In this document: positions 7,363 to 14,831 of the stretch, one piece after another | How positions within the stretch are numbered: the first letter of the stretch is position 1 | Layout: every line of letters begins with the position of its first letter | Translations under genes and position numbers: made by a program | Notes under the pieces: generated by a model | What the model was told of the DNA's origin: nothing | Seen by the model: the letters and a program-made list of their open reading frames with translations, nothing else | Database searches by the model: none | Assembly (NCBI RefSeq): GCF_006716345.1 | Contig: NZ_VFOX01000002.1 | Span: forward strand, 682,001-746,000 | Source of the DNA: Microbacterium saperdae | GTDB lineage: Bacteria; Actinomycetota; Actinomycetes; Actinomycetales; Microbacteriaceae | Direction of reading: 5' to 3' | Length of the DNA stretch: 64,000 bases

Positions 7363-8094
7363 CTACCGCCGACCGGTCGAACCCGCCAGTGCGTGCTCCC
7401 GCGGGAGCTCTTCCGTCGGTGGCGGCGCGGGCTCCTCGAGTCGCAACCGCTTCGGCACCGGCATCCGGCTGATCAGCACGAGTGCCGTCGCGACGACCGC
7501 GAAGGTCGCAAGGGCGATGCCGGATGACGCGAGGAACTCGGCCGGTCCGCTCACCTGTCGCGGATCGAGGAAATAGTACGGATACCAGCCGATCAGCGGC
7601 CCACGCACCATCGTGAACACACCCCACACCACCGGATACACGAGCGTGGCCGGGATCACGCGCCATGGCACGGAGCGGTGCCCCGGCGCGAGCGCCCAGG
7701 CGATCACGGTGCACGCCGGGAGCCAGAAGTGGAGCACCTGGTCGGACCACGGCACGTCGATGCGGATGCCGCGGATGCCCGCCTGCCAGACCAGCAGTGC
7801 GAAGACGAGCCCGGCCGTGATCGTCCAGGTCAGCACCATGGCGAGAGCGACCGTGAGCCAGCGCGGATCACGGTCGCGCTGCAGGGCGATGACCCCGCCG
7901 ACGGCCAGCAGCACCACGAACATGATGTTCGACTGGTTCGTCAGGTAGGCGAAGAAGTTCTGGCTCGCGATCGTGTACGAGGCCAGGCCCCAGGCGAGCC
8001 GATGGATGAGAGCGACCAGGCACAGCGCGGCCGCACTCAGCCGCAGCAGGCCGAAGACGGTACGCGCCGTCACCGCTGCGTCGCCTCCGCCCAT
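7363..8094 (-). CDS. Pr6Pr-family membrane protein
   Basis: A 243-residue integral membrane protein with about six helices. It has the family hallmarks FFAYLTNQSNIMF (residues ~47-59), a central LHFWLPACTVIAW and WYPYYFLDP in the late loop. These fit the Pr6Pr/FAR-17a/AIG1-like group of multi-pass proteins. Bacterial members have no firmly assigned function; some eukaryotic relatives hydrolyse fatty-acid esters of hydroxy fatty acids. The C-terminal tail is proline- and charge-rich and cytoplasmic. The downstream small membrane gene is on the same strand. Confidence 0.75.
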   Translation of the reverse strand: MGGGDAAVTARTVFGLLRLSAAALCLVALIHRLAWGLASYTIASQNFFAYLTNQSNIMFVVLLAVGGVIALQRDRDPRWLTVALAMVLTWTITAGLVFALLVWQAGIRGIRIDVPWSDQVLHFWLPACTVIAWALAPGHRSVPWRVIPATLVYPVVWGVFTMVRGPLIGWYPYYFLDPRQVSGPAEFLASSGIALATFAVVATALVLISRMPVPKRLRLEEPAPPPTEELPREHALAGSTGRR

Positions 8095-8148
8095 TCCATC
8101 AATCGAGTCTACGGATGCCGGATGGGTGGCTCTGTCATGCTCCGCGCG

Positions 8149-8538
8149 TCAACGGCGCGCGCTGCGGGTCGACCAGAGCGCGAGGCCGATCAGCACCGGC
8201 TGGAAGAACAGCCGCACGAAGCGCTTCATGTCGGTGTCGAGTCCGAAACCGTCGCGATGGTGCATCCACTGGGCGAGGTTGCCGGGGAACACGGCCAGGA
8301 AGAACAGTGCCGCCACCACGCCCGTGAGTCGTCGGCGACGGCGGGCGAGCAGCAGCGCCGAGCCGAGGGCGATCTCGACGGCGCCGGATGCCACGACCGT
8401 CACGTCGGGATCGAGCGGCAGCGACTCCGGTACCTGGGCCCGGAACTCCTCCCGCGCGAACGTGAGGTGCGAGACACCCGCGAAGACGAGGGAGGACCCC
8501 AGGAAGACGCGGCCGATCGTGCGTGCGACGGAAGACAT
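8149..8538 (-). CDS. DoxX-like small membrane protein
   Basis: A 129-residue protein starting MSSVARTIGRVFLG. It has the DoxX/DoxD-like pattern: a first helix with GRVFLGSSLVFAGVSHLTF, the loop ending in VPESLPLDPD, a second helix VVASGAVEIALGSALLLA, then AALFFLAVFPGNLAQW and a final helix near PVLIGLALW. Such proteins are four-helix membrane proteins linked in some bacteria to quinone or thiosulfate redox; here no partner gene is present. The open frame extends 60 codons upstream into the RNase H gene, but the ATG at 8538 is the natural start. It lies 20 bases past the rnhA stop and may be co-transcribed. Confidence 0.7.
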   Translation of the reverse strand: MSSVARTIGRVFLGSSLVFAGVSHLTFAREEFRAQVPESLPLDPDVTVVASGAVEIALGSALLLARRRRRLTGVVAALFFLAVFPGNLAQWMHHRDGFGLDTDMKRFVRLFFQPVLIGLALWSTRSARR

Positions 8539-8558
8539 GGTGCGAGTGTACGCGCGGG

Positions 8559-9293
8559 TCAGATCAGTCGACGCAAGGCCTGCTCGAGAGACACCCCCTG
8601 CGCTTCCGCGCGGTCGCGCAGACGCGCGTGCTCCTCGCCGGAGAGGGTGAGCTGCAGGGCGATGGGCTCGGCCGTGGGGGCGTCGAGCCCGTCGAGCAGA
8701 TCGGATGCCTCGGCCCACAGCGGCGCGGCGGATGCGACGGGGGTGGGGGCATCCGGAGCCGGCGGCTCGTCGTCGACGGTGTCCTGCGCGGGGGTGCTCG
8801 GTGTCGGAGCGGATGCGGGCGTGCCGCCCCCGCGGGTGAAACCGGGGCCCCGCCGCGGCTCCTGCTTCTGCTGATAGGCCTTCGCTGCCGCGTTGGCGCG
8901 CTCGTCGGCGGCCTCGTTCAGTTCATCGCCCGCGTGCCCCTTGACCCAGGAGAACTCGACGGTCCGGCCGCGCATGGCCTCGTCGATGCCCTCGAGCAGA
9001 TCACGGTTGAGCACGGGGCCGCCGTCGGACTTGCGCCAGCCGCGGCGCTTCCATCCCGGCATCCACTTGGTCACGGAGTCGATCACGTAGCGGCTGTCGC
9101 ACCAGATGTGCAGCTTCTCATCGGAGCCGGCCGTCGCTTTCAGCAGCTCGAGCACCGCCTGGAGCTCACCCTGATTGTTGGTGCCGTGCGGCGATCCGCC
9201 CGCTCCCCAGTTGTCGTCGTCGATGTACCAGGCCCAGCCGTTGGGGCCGGGGTTGCCCAGGGCGGAGCCGTCTGCGGCGGCGGTGATCGTCAT
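8559..9293 (-). CDS. rnhA: Ribonuclease HI with C-terminal extension
   Basis: A 244-residue protein. Residues 1-140 are a complete RNase HI domain, which cuts RNA in RNA/DNA hybrids in the cytoplasm. The acidic metal-binding residues are visible: Asp8 (ADGS), Glu43 (QGELQAVLE), Asp66 (WCDSRYV) and Asp130 (AADERA), with His120 in VKGHAGDE. A Pro/Ala/Thr-rich linker (~145-195) follows. The last ~35 residues (LQLTLSGEEHARLRDRAEAQGVSLEQALRRLI) look like a ribbon-helix-helix or small helical nucleic-acid-binding module. Bacterial RNase HI is normally about 150 residues, so the tail is an addition. Confidence 0.92.
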   Translation of the reverse strand: MTITAAADGSALGNPGPNGWAWYIDDDNWGAGGSPHGTNNQGELQAVLELLKATAGSDEKLHIWCDSRYVIDSVTKWMPGWKRRGWRKSDGGPVLNRDLLEGIDEAMRGRTVEFSWVKGHAGDELNEAADERANAAAKAYQQKQEPRRGPGFTRGGGTPASAPTPSTPAQDTVDDEPPAPDAPTPVASAAPLWAEASDLLDGLDAPTAEPIALQLTLSGEEHARLRDRAEAQGVSLEQALRRLI

Positions 9294-9344
9294 CCCTCAA
9301 CCGTAGCTGCGGGCGACGACGTGGTACGACGGTGGGTGGGGGCC

Positions 9345-9575
9345 TCAGGCTTCGGCCTCGTCCTCCGGCTCGCCGTTCTCGGTCGAGACGGCGGCGGGCG
9401 CAGGCACCGCGACCGGGAACACGATGGAGTTCACCGAGGCTCCCAGCCCGAGCGCCATCGGATCGACGGACGGGACCGCATCGAGAACGTCGGCGCCTTC
9501 GCGTTCGAGGGGCTCGGACGGAAGTCCGGCCCATTGGTTCTCTTCTTCCTCGGGGCGGTGCTGGAACAATCCCAT
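9345..9575 (-). CDS. Small acidic protein of unknown function
   Basis: A 76-residue, acidic protein beginning MGLFQHRPEEEENQWAGLPS and ending in a Glu/Ala-rich tail. No membrane segment or known domain is visible. The charged start followed by NQWAGLPSEP looks like a conserved actinobacterial small-protein family, but I cannot name it. The ATG at 9575 is preceded three codons earlier by another ATG (9584). Confidence 0.5.
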   Translation of the reverse strand: MGLFQHRPEEEENQWAGLPSEPLEREGADVLDAVPSVDPMALGLGASVNSIVFPVAVPAPAAVSTENGEPEDEAEA

Positions 9576-9642
9576 GCCTCCCATTGTGAGCCCGCGCGCG
9601 GCGCGTGCGAGCCGATTCACACCGGATTGATCGGATGCCGGG

Positions 9643-9972
9643 TCAGCCCACCCTGCGGAACGTGAAGTACCCGACGACCTGGCCGCGGGTGACGGTGCCG
9701 GTCGTGTTGCTGAGCGCGCGCGGCGAGGAGGTGGCACCCGTCTCGGCGAAGGCATAGCCGGTGTGCTCCAGTCGCCAGCCCAGGCCTTCGACCTCGCTGA
9801 GGAACGAGCCGACGGTGTCGCTGCTCGACACCGCGTTCGCGCTCGAACCCCACGATGAGGTCTGGCCTTCGAGCAGGCTCACATCGAGCTGCAGGTGCAG
9901 CAGAGCATCGCCGCGTGCCTGCGCATCGCGGGCGAGGTCGAGCAGGCGCGTGGCTTCGTCGGCGGTCAGCAT
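9643..9972 (-). CDS. Hypothetical protein
   Basis: A 109-residue protein starting MLTADEATRLLDLARDAQARGDALLHLQLDVSLLEG. It is helical at the N-terminus, then Ser/Thr-rich, with a C-terminal GYAFAETG ... VVGYFTFRRVG. I recognise no family. It is 29 bases downstream of the emfourin-like gene on the same strand, so it may be the last gene of the protease-inhibitor unit. The region just upstream of its ATG contains CGTTCGGTGGGAGG, a weak RBS. Confidence 0.5.
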   Translation of the reverse strand: MLTADEATRLLDLARDAQARGDALLHLQLDVSLLEGQTSSWGSSANAVSSSDTVGSFLSEVEGLGWRLEHTGYAFAETGATSSPRALSNTTGTVTRGQVVGYFTFRRVG

Positions 9973-10001
9973 GGAACTCCGTTCGGTGGGAGGGGGGGGT
10001 A

Positions 10002-10340
10002 TCAGTCGGCTGTACGCGATGCCTCGCGCACGGCCTGCACCAGAGCCAACCAGGGGCCGGCGAGTTCCGAGTCGGGGAGTTCGCGCTCGCGGCGCTCGAC
10101 GGGCGTGCGCGCGCGGATGCTCCAGACGAAGCGGTCGGCGCCGGAGGTGGCATCCGCGTTCTCGTCCCAGGGGCAGCTCTCGATCAGCGCGATCCATTCG
10201 GGGGCTTCGGACGGTTCGGCCTCGATCCGCCAGCGACGGCTGATGCCGGCGATACCGCCGGAGCGCACGACCGCGATGACGACGTCGGCGTCAGTCGACT
10301 CGTCGATCGGCCTGTTGATCGGTCCCGGGGACTCGCTCAT
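10002..10340 (-). CDS. Emfourin-like inhibitor of M4 metalloprotease
   Basis: A 112-residue protein with the emfourin pattern: a first beta strand VVIAVVRSGGIAGISRRW, followed by alternating short strands and ending LVQAVREAS. Emfourin is a small tight-binding inhibitor of protealysin-like M4 peptidases, usually encoded in the same operon. Here it follows the M4 gene directly, overlapping its last 50 bases if the ATG at 10340 is used (an ATG two codons earlier, 10346, is also possible). The pairing supports the call; the inhibitory activity is inferred from family knowledge. Confidence 0.8.
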   Translation of the reverse strand: MSESPGPINRPIDESTDADVVIAVVRSGGIAGISRRWRIEAEPSEAPEWIALIESCPWDENADATSGADRFVWSIRARTPVERRERELPDSELAGPWLALVQAVREASRTAD

Positions 10341-11382
10341 GTTCATAGACTCCCACGGTGGTCCACGCGCGTCGAGCCGCAGCCCCCGTGCCCGCGTCGA
10401 TCGCGCTCGCCGCGGCGACGGTGGCATCCGCGAACTCCGTGAAGGTCGCCGTGCTCGACAGGCCGCCGGTCAGCGCCCGATACCAGGCCGTGCCTGCCCG
10501 CTCCCAGGCGTTGCCGCCGAGGTCGGTCGCGAACAGCGCGAACGCCCGATTGGGGATGCCGGAGTTGATGTGCACCCCGCCGTTGTCCTCCGTCGTGCGC
10601 ACGTATCCGCTCATGTGGTCGGGCTGCGGGTCCTTGCCGAGCTCGTCATCGTCATAGGCCGTGCCGGGAGCGATCATCGAGCGCAGGGCCGCACCCTCGA
10701 CGGCATCCGTGAAGATCTCGGCTCCGATGAGCCAGGTCGCCTGGTCGGCCGTCTGCCCGAGGAGGTACTGCTCGGTGAGAGCGCCGAACACGTCGGCGAT
10801 CGACTCGTTGAGCGCGCCGGGCTGCCCCTGGTACTCGAGGTTGGCGGTGTGCTGCACGACGCCGTGGGCGAGCTCATGTCCGATGACCGTGGTCGACGCC
10901 GTGAAGTGCTGGAACACCTCGCCGTCTCCGTCGCCGAAGACCATGCGCTCGCCGTCCCAGAACGCGTTGTCGTAGTCGACGCCGTAGTGCACCGTCGCGT
11001 CGAGCGGCGCTCCCGCGTCGTCGAGCGAGTTGCGCCCGAAGGCCGAGAGCAGCAGCTCGAAGGTGGCGCCGAGGCCGTCGAACGCCTGATTCGCCGCAGC
11101 GTCTTCGACCGGCCCGTCGTCTTCCGTGCGCACCACGAGCCCCGGCAGCGTCTGCGTGTTGCCGGCGTCGCTGATCGTGCGGTTCGGCGCATCCGACAAC
11201 TGGGCGACGAGGTCGCCGTTCTCGTCGATCGACAGGTCGATGCGTGCCCGGAACGGCGGGCGGCCCGCGGTCAGGGTCTGCCGGGCGGCGGCGGCGGCCT
11301 TGGGGAAGCGGCCCGACTCGGCCAGGCGTGCGAGCAGATAAGAGGGGACGACACCGTGACGCTCGAAGGATGTGCTGCTCAT
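10291..11382 (-). CDS. Protealysin-like M4 family metallopeptidase
   Basis: A 363-residue zinc endopeptidase of the thermolysin (M4) family. The zinc/catalytic motif is HELAH at residues 169-173, with the third ligand in NESIADVFG (Glu193), and HINSGIPNRAF later as in all M4 enzymes. There is no signal peptide; the protein starts with a short propeptide-like segment (HGVVPSYLLARLAESG), as in protealysin, which is made without a classical secretion signal. Protealysin relatives cleave bacterial or host proteins, including actin. The next gene encodes its probable inhibitor. It diverges from the Zur-box-led AztD genes. Confidence 0.88.
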   Translation of the reverse strand: MSSTSFERHGVVPSYLLARLAESGRFPKAAAAARQTLTAGRPPFRARIDLSIDENGDLVAQLSDAPNRTISDAGNTQTLPGLVVRTEDDGPVEDAAANQAFDGLGATFELLLSAFGRNSLDDAGAPLDATVHYGVDYDNAFWDGERMVFGDGDGEVFQHFTASTTVIGHELAHGVVQHTANLEYQGQPGALNESIADVFGALTEQYLLGQTADQATWLIGAEIFTDAVEGAALRSMIAPGTAYDDDELGKDPQPDHMSGYVRTTEDNGGVHINSGIPNRAFALFATDLGGNAWERAGTAWYRALTGGLSSTATFTEFADATVAAASAIDAGTGAAARRAWTTVGVYEHERVPGTDQQADRRVD

Positions 11383-11462
11383 GAAGCGACCCTACGCCGG
11401 GGTGCCGACCTTCGGGAGTGTCGGCGGTCAGCTCCGGGGCGTGCGGAGGAGATCTCCCGCCG

Positions 11463-11493
11463 GGGAGGAGGTTCGGCCCGCATTCCTCCTCCC
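11463..11493. repeat. GC-rich hairpin between protease and AztD genes
   Basis: GGGAGGAGG (11463-11471) pairs with CCTCCTCCC (11485-11493) in the divergent intergenic region. It precedes the Zur box. The function is unknown. Confidence 0.35.
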
Positions 11494-11539
11494 GAGGCGG
11501 GGAACTCCTCCCGAAACGGCAGACCCCTTAACTTGAGAT

Positions 11540-11554
11540 TGAGAATCGTTATCA
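11540..11554. promoter_or_regulatory. Zur-type box
   Basis: TGAGAATCGTTATCA is a near-perfect dyad (TGAnAAT/ATTnTCA type) matching actinobacterial zinc-uptake-regulator sites. It ends 16 bases before the ATG at 11571 and would block transcription when zinc is plentiful. The RBS-like AAGGTGAG lies between box and start. Confidence 0.7.
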
Positions 11555-11570
11555 ATAAGGTGAGAGTCCT

Positions 11571-12812
11571 ATGGACGCCCACCGCCCCCTCCGCGCTCCT
11601 CGCCCATCCACCGCCGCCCGCTCCACCGCACTCCTCGTCGCGGTGCTGGCTCTCACCGCGTGCTCCGCCTCGACCCCGGCATCCGATTCGCCGGCCGAGA
11701 GTCGCACCGGCTCCGACGCGCACGGGATCGACGGCGGAGGGGCAGCCGAAGTCGCCGCGCCCGCCCGCGCTCTGGTCATCGCCGGCCACGACGGCAGCGC
11801 TACCCTGCTCGACCTCGAGACCCGGGAGCGCACGACTCTCGCCGAGGCCCGCGACGACCTCGTGAGCATCCAGAGCGACGGACGCCTGCTGTACCTCGCG
11901 CACGGAGCCGGTGACCGCACCAGCGTCGAGGTCATCGACACCGCCCGCTGGACCATGCCGCACGGCGACCACTCGCACTCCTTCCGCGGCGAACCGCGCG
12001 CGCTCGGCGCCCTCGACGGCGACGGCCTCCCCCGCATCACGGCCGGCGAGCAACGGGGCGCACTCCGGTTCGACGGCGAACTCCTCCTCCTCGGCCACGA
12101 TGCGCTCGGCGACGGCCTCGATGCCGCGCCCCGGGTCGGCATCGAGGCGGCCGGCCCGGTCATCCCCTTCGCGGGGCACCTGCTCGTCCCCTCCGGCGGC
12201 ACCGAGATCCAGGTCGCCGATGAAGGCGGGGTTCCGATTCCCGGCTCCGGCATCCCGTGCACCGACCCCTCGGATGCCGATATCACTCGCGTCGGCGCGG
12301 TGTTCTCGTGCGCCGAGGGCGCCGTGCTGTTCGTCCGTGAGGTCGGCGGGGCGGCGGCCGGCGAGAGCATCCCGTATCCGGAGGGCGCCGTACCCACCGC
12401 ACAGTTGCACGGACGCACCGATCGCCCGGACCTCGCCGGAGTCGCCGCGGACGGCGCGTGGCTGCTCGACGTGCGGCAGCGCACCTGGACGCTCCTCGCA
12501 TCCGACGTGCCTCTCGTGCGCGCCACCGCGGTCGGCGACGACGACAGCCGCACGATCGCGATCGACGTCGATGGCCGCATCCGCATCTTCGGTGCCGACG
12601 GAGCGCTCCTCGCCCGCACCGAGCCCCTGGTCGCGACATCCCTCCGCGATGCCGCATCCCGCGATCGGGTGCAGCTGATCGTTGACGGGCAGTTCGCCTA
12701 CGTCTCCGACCCGACCGCGGGAGTCGTGCACGAACTCGACCACCTCGATGACCTCCGCGTCTCCCGGACCTTCAACGACCTCGACCCCTGGTTCGTGCAG
12801 CTGGTCGGCTGA
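11571..12812 (+). CDS. AztD-like zinc metallochaperone lipoprotein (copy 1)
   Basis: A 413-residue exported protein. Residues 1-31 form a lipoprotein signal (ALLVAVLALTAC, Cys31). The rest is rich in short beta strands with repeated motifs ending in Asp-Gly, fitting the beta-propeller of AztD, which passes zinc to the AztC binding protein. The histidine cluster MPHGDHSHSFRGEP (residues ~129-142) is a probable zinc site and a recognisable AztD feature. A Zur-type box lies directly upstream, supporting a zinc-starvation role. No AztABC transporter is encoded beside it. A second, related gene follows after 64 bases. Confidence 0.75.
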   Translation: MDAHRPLRAPRPSTAARSTALLVAVLALTACSASTPASDSPAESRTGSDAHGIDGGGAAEVAAPARALVIAGHDGSATLLDLETRERTTLAEARDDLVSIQSDGRLLYLAHGAGDRTSVEVIDTARWTMPHGDHSHSFRGEPRALGALDGDGLPRITAGEQRGALRFDGELLLLGHDALGDGLDAAPRVGIEAAGPVIPFAGHLLVPSGGTEIQVADEGGVPIPGSGIPCTDPSDADITRVGAVFSCAEGAVLFVREVGGAAAGESIPYPEGAVPTAQLHGRTDRPDLAGVAADGAWLLDVRQRTWTLLASDVPLVRATAVGDDDSRTIAIDVDGRIRIFGADGALLARTEPLVATSLRDAASRDRVQLIVDGQFAYVSDPTAGVVHELDHLDDLRVSRTFNDLDPWFVQLVG

Positions 12813-12876
12813 CCCCACTCCTCGGCGGCATCGCCCGTCACGCGCACCCGCGCACCCCTGAGAAAGAGAGAAACCC

Positions 12877-14088
12877 ATGTCCCGACCTGTTCGCAGCCGC
12901 CTCGCGATCGGTGCGCTCGGCGCGCTCGCCGCCGTGACCCTCGCCGGATGCGCGACGTCCGCGCCCGCCGCAGACACCCCCGCGCCCGCCACCTCCGACC
13001 GCGCCCACGAGGGCGACACCCGCATCGCCGTGACCCACGACGGCGGCGTCCTCGTGCTCGACGGCGAGACGCTCGACACTGTCGATCACGTCGAGCTCGA
13101 CGGCTTCCTGCGCGTCAACGGTGCCGGTGACCACGACGGCCACGTGTTCGTCACGGCGGATGACGGCTTCCACCTGCTCGACACGGGGCTCGCCTCCGAC
13201 ACCGTGGAGTTCACGGGCGAGGTGTTCGACGCCGTCGCTCCCGGTCACGTGACTCCGCACGCCGGCCGCACGGCCCTGTTCGACGACGGCACCGGGGACG
13301 TGCGGGTGTTCGACACCGACGCGGTCGGCACCGGCACGCTGCCCGAGTTCGACACCCTCACCTCGGAGGCGGCCCACCACGGCGTCGCGATCGAGCTGTC
13401 GGACGGCACCACTCTCTCGACGATCGGCACGGAGGAGTCGCGCAGCGGCGTGCGCCTGCTCGCGGCCGACGGTACCGAGGTCACGCGCAACGAGCAGTGC
13501 CCCAGCGTGCACGGAGAGGGCGCGGTCAAGGGCGAGGTCGTGATGTTCGGATGCCAGGACGGCGTGCTGCTCTTCGACGACGGCGCCTTCACCAAGCTCG
13601 ACGCGCCAGACGAGTTCGGACGCACGGGCAACGCCTACGTCACCGACACCAGTGCGATCGCGGCGGCCGACTACAACGCCGACCCCGACGCCGAGGGCTA
13701 CCTGCTCTCGCAGCTCGCACTCGTCGACACCGACGCTCAGACGCTCTCCGTCGTCGACCTGCCCGAGGGAGTCGAGTACACCTGGCGCGGCGTCGGCCGC
13801 AGCGCGCATGACGACATCATCGTGCTCGGCGCGGACGGCAGCCTGAACGTGCTCGACGAGACCGGCGCCGTGCAGGAGTCATGGACCGTGATCGATCCCT
13901 GGGTCAGCCCCACGGAGTGGCAGCAGCCGCACCCCGGCCTGCGCGTGGTCGGCGACATCGCCTACGTCACCGAGCCTGCGGCGAACCGCATCCTCGCGGT
14001 CGATCTGCACACCGGTGAGGTGTCCGCCGAGGCGACGCTCGACGTGGTGCCGAACGAGTTCGTGGTGGTGGGCGCCGCCGGTCACTGA
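12877..14088 (+). CDS. AztD-like zinc metallochaperone lipoprotein (copy 2)
   Basis: A 403-residue paralogue of the preceding gene, with a lipoprotein signal (AALAAVTLAGC, Cys near 25). Propeller-like repeats such as TRIAVTHDGGVLVLDGETL and GHVFVTADDGFHLLD are clear. Its histidine-rich patch is GAGDHDGHVF (residues ~86-95), shorter than in copy 1. AztD proteins load zinc onto periplasmic or surface binding proteins. The good RBS AGAAAGAGAG precedes the ATG. It ends at a strong hairpin, so the two genes form a compact Zur-controlled unit. Confidence 0.75.
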   Translation: MSRPVRSRLAIGALGALAAVTLAGCATSAPAADTPAPATSDRAHEGDTRIAVTHDGGVLVLDGETLDTVDHVELDGFLRVNGAGDHDGHVFVTADDGFHLLDTGLASDTVEFTGEVFDAVAPGHVTPHAGRTALFDDGTGDVRVFDTDAVGTGTLPEFDTLTSEAAHHGVAIELSDGTTLSTIGTEESRSGVRLLAADGTEVTRNEQCPSVHGEGAVKGEVVMFGCQDGVLLFDDGAFTKLDAPDEFGRTGNAYVTDTSAIAAADYNADPDAEGYLLSQLALVDTDAQTLSVVDLPEGVEYTWRGVGRSAHDDIIVLGADGSLNVLDETGAVQESWTVIDPWVSPTEWQQPHPGLRVVGDIAYVTEPAANRILAVDLHTGEVSAEATLDVVPNEFVVVGAAGH

Positions 14089-14131
14089 CCCCGGGTCCTT
14101 CGCTTCCGTGCCGAGCGCACCGGATGCTGTC

Positions 14132-14169
14132 GAGTGCACGGCTTCTTCGCGGGAGGAAGCCGTGCACTC
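14132..14169 (+). terminator. Terminator after the AztD pair
   Basis: A perfect 14-base stem pairs 14132-14145 (GAGTGCACGGCTTC) with 14156-14169 around a 10-base loop, followed by TGTCGTTCG. Confidence 0.7.
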
Positions 14170-14227
14170 TGTCGTTCGTCGTGCGCGCGGGCGATCCCCG
14201 GAGCGGGATGCTCGGGCGCCGTGACGC

Positions 14228-14698
14228 TCAGGGGTGCGTGACGCTCAGGACCGTGGTGCGCAGCACGCCGCCGTGGACCGGCACCTCGTAGCGCACGGGC
14301 ATGCCGGGGTGGGCGAGCGAGAACCAGAAGCTCTCGACCGGGGCATCCGGCGCTTCGGACGTGTCGTAGCGACGGCACTCGAGCACGCCGAGCGGTGTCT
14401 CCAGAGACACATCGGTCACGGTCGTGTGCGCGGCGGGGAACGCGGCGTGCCCCTGCAGTTCGGCCCAGGTCACCCGGCTCGACGCGACCGCCTCGGGGGC
14501 GTCTGCGGCCCAGCGGTCGAGCGTGGCACCCTCGGCATCCGTCTCGCGGAAGCGGTTGACGCGCTCTCCGCGGGATCCGTCCGGCTGCTCGACCCGCAGC
14601 AGGATCGTCTTTCCGCGCCCTGTCGCCTCGCGGATCTCGGCCGCCGTGAACGGCGTGGGCAGCAATCCGGGGCCGAGGACATGCGGGTCGGTGGTCAT
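14228..14698 (-). CDS. Conserved hypothetical protein
   Basis: A 156-residue cytoplasmic protein starting MTTDPHVLGPGLLPTPFTAAEIREATGRGKTI. It is rich in predicted beta strands (LLRVEQPDGSRGERVNRF, YEVPVHGGVLRTTVLSV) and may form a small beta-barrel. I do not know a function. It diverges from the ROK regulator at 14832. Longer in-frame extension upstream would overlap the regulator and is rejected. Confidence 0.6.
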   Translation of the reverse strand: MTTDPHVLGPGLLPTPFTAAEIREATGRGKTILLRVEQPDGSRGERVNRFRETDAEGATLDRWAADAPEAVASSRVTWAELQGHAAFPAAHTTVTDVSLETPLGVLECRRYDTSEAPDAPVESFWFSLAHPGMPVRYEVPVHGGVLRTTVLSVTHP

Positions 14699-14794
14699 CC
14701 CCACATTCTCCGCCCGTCGCTGCCCGACGTCACGGAATCGCCCCGCGTCGGCACGTTTCGCAGAGGATGACATTGCTCCACCGTGGCAGTATCT

Positions 14795-14814
14795 TTGTTT
14801 GACCACCGAAACAA
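14795..14814. promoter_or_regulatory. Inverted repeat upstream of the ROK regulator
   Basis: TTGTTT (14795-14800) and AAACAA (14809-14814) form a dyad with an 8-base centre, 18 bases before the GTG start. It may be an autoregulatory operator; the flanks extend the symmetry partly (CTTTGTTT/AAACAAGA). Confidence 0.4.
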
Positions 14815-14831
14815 GATGAGTCGAGGACAGC

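Noticed and set aside
5435..7750. A 771-codon open frame on the minus strand opposite the amine oxidase
   Set aside because: It is Arg/Gly/Asp-rich with no domain, and lies opposite a gene with clear motifs; long antisense frames are normal at this GC content.
14082..14378. Small minus-strand frame over the AztD terminator
   Set aside because: It spans a perfect hairpin and overlaps the hypothetical gene at 14228-14698 in another frame; low-complexity Arg/Pro composition.
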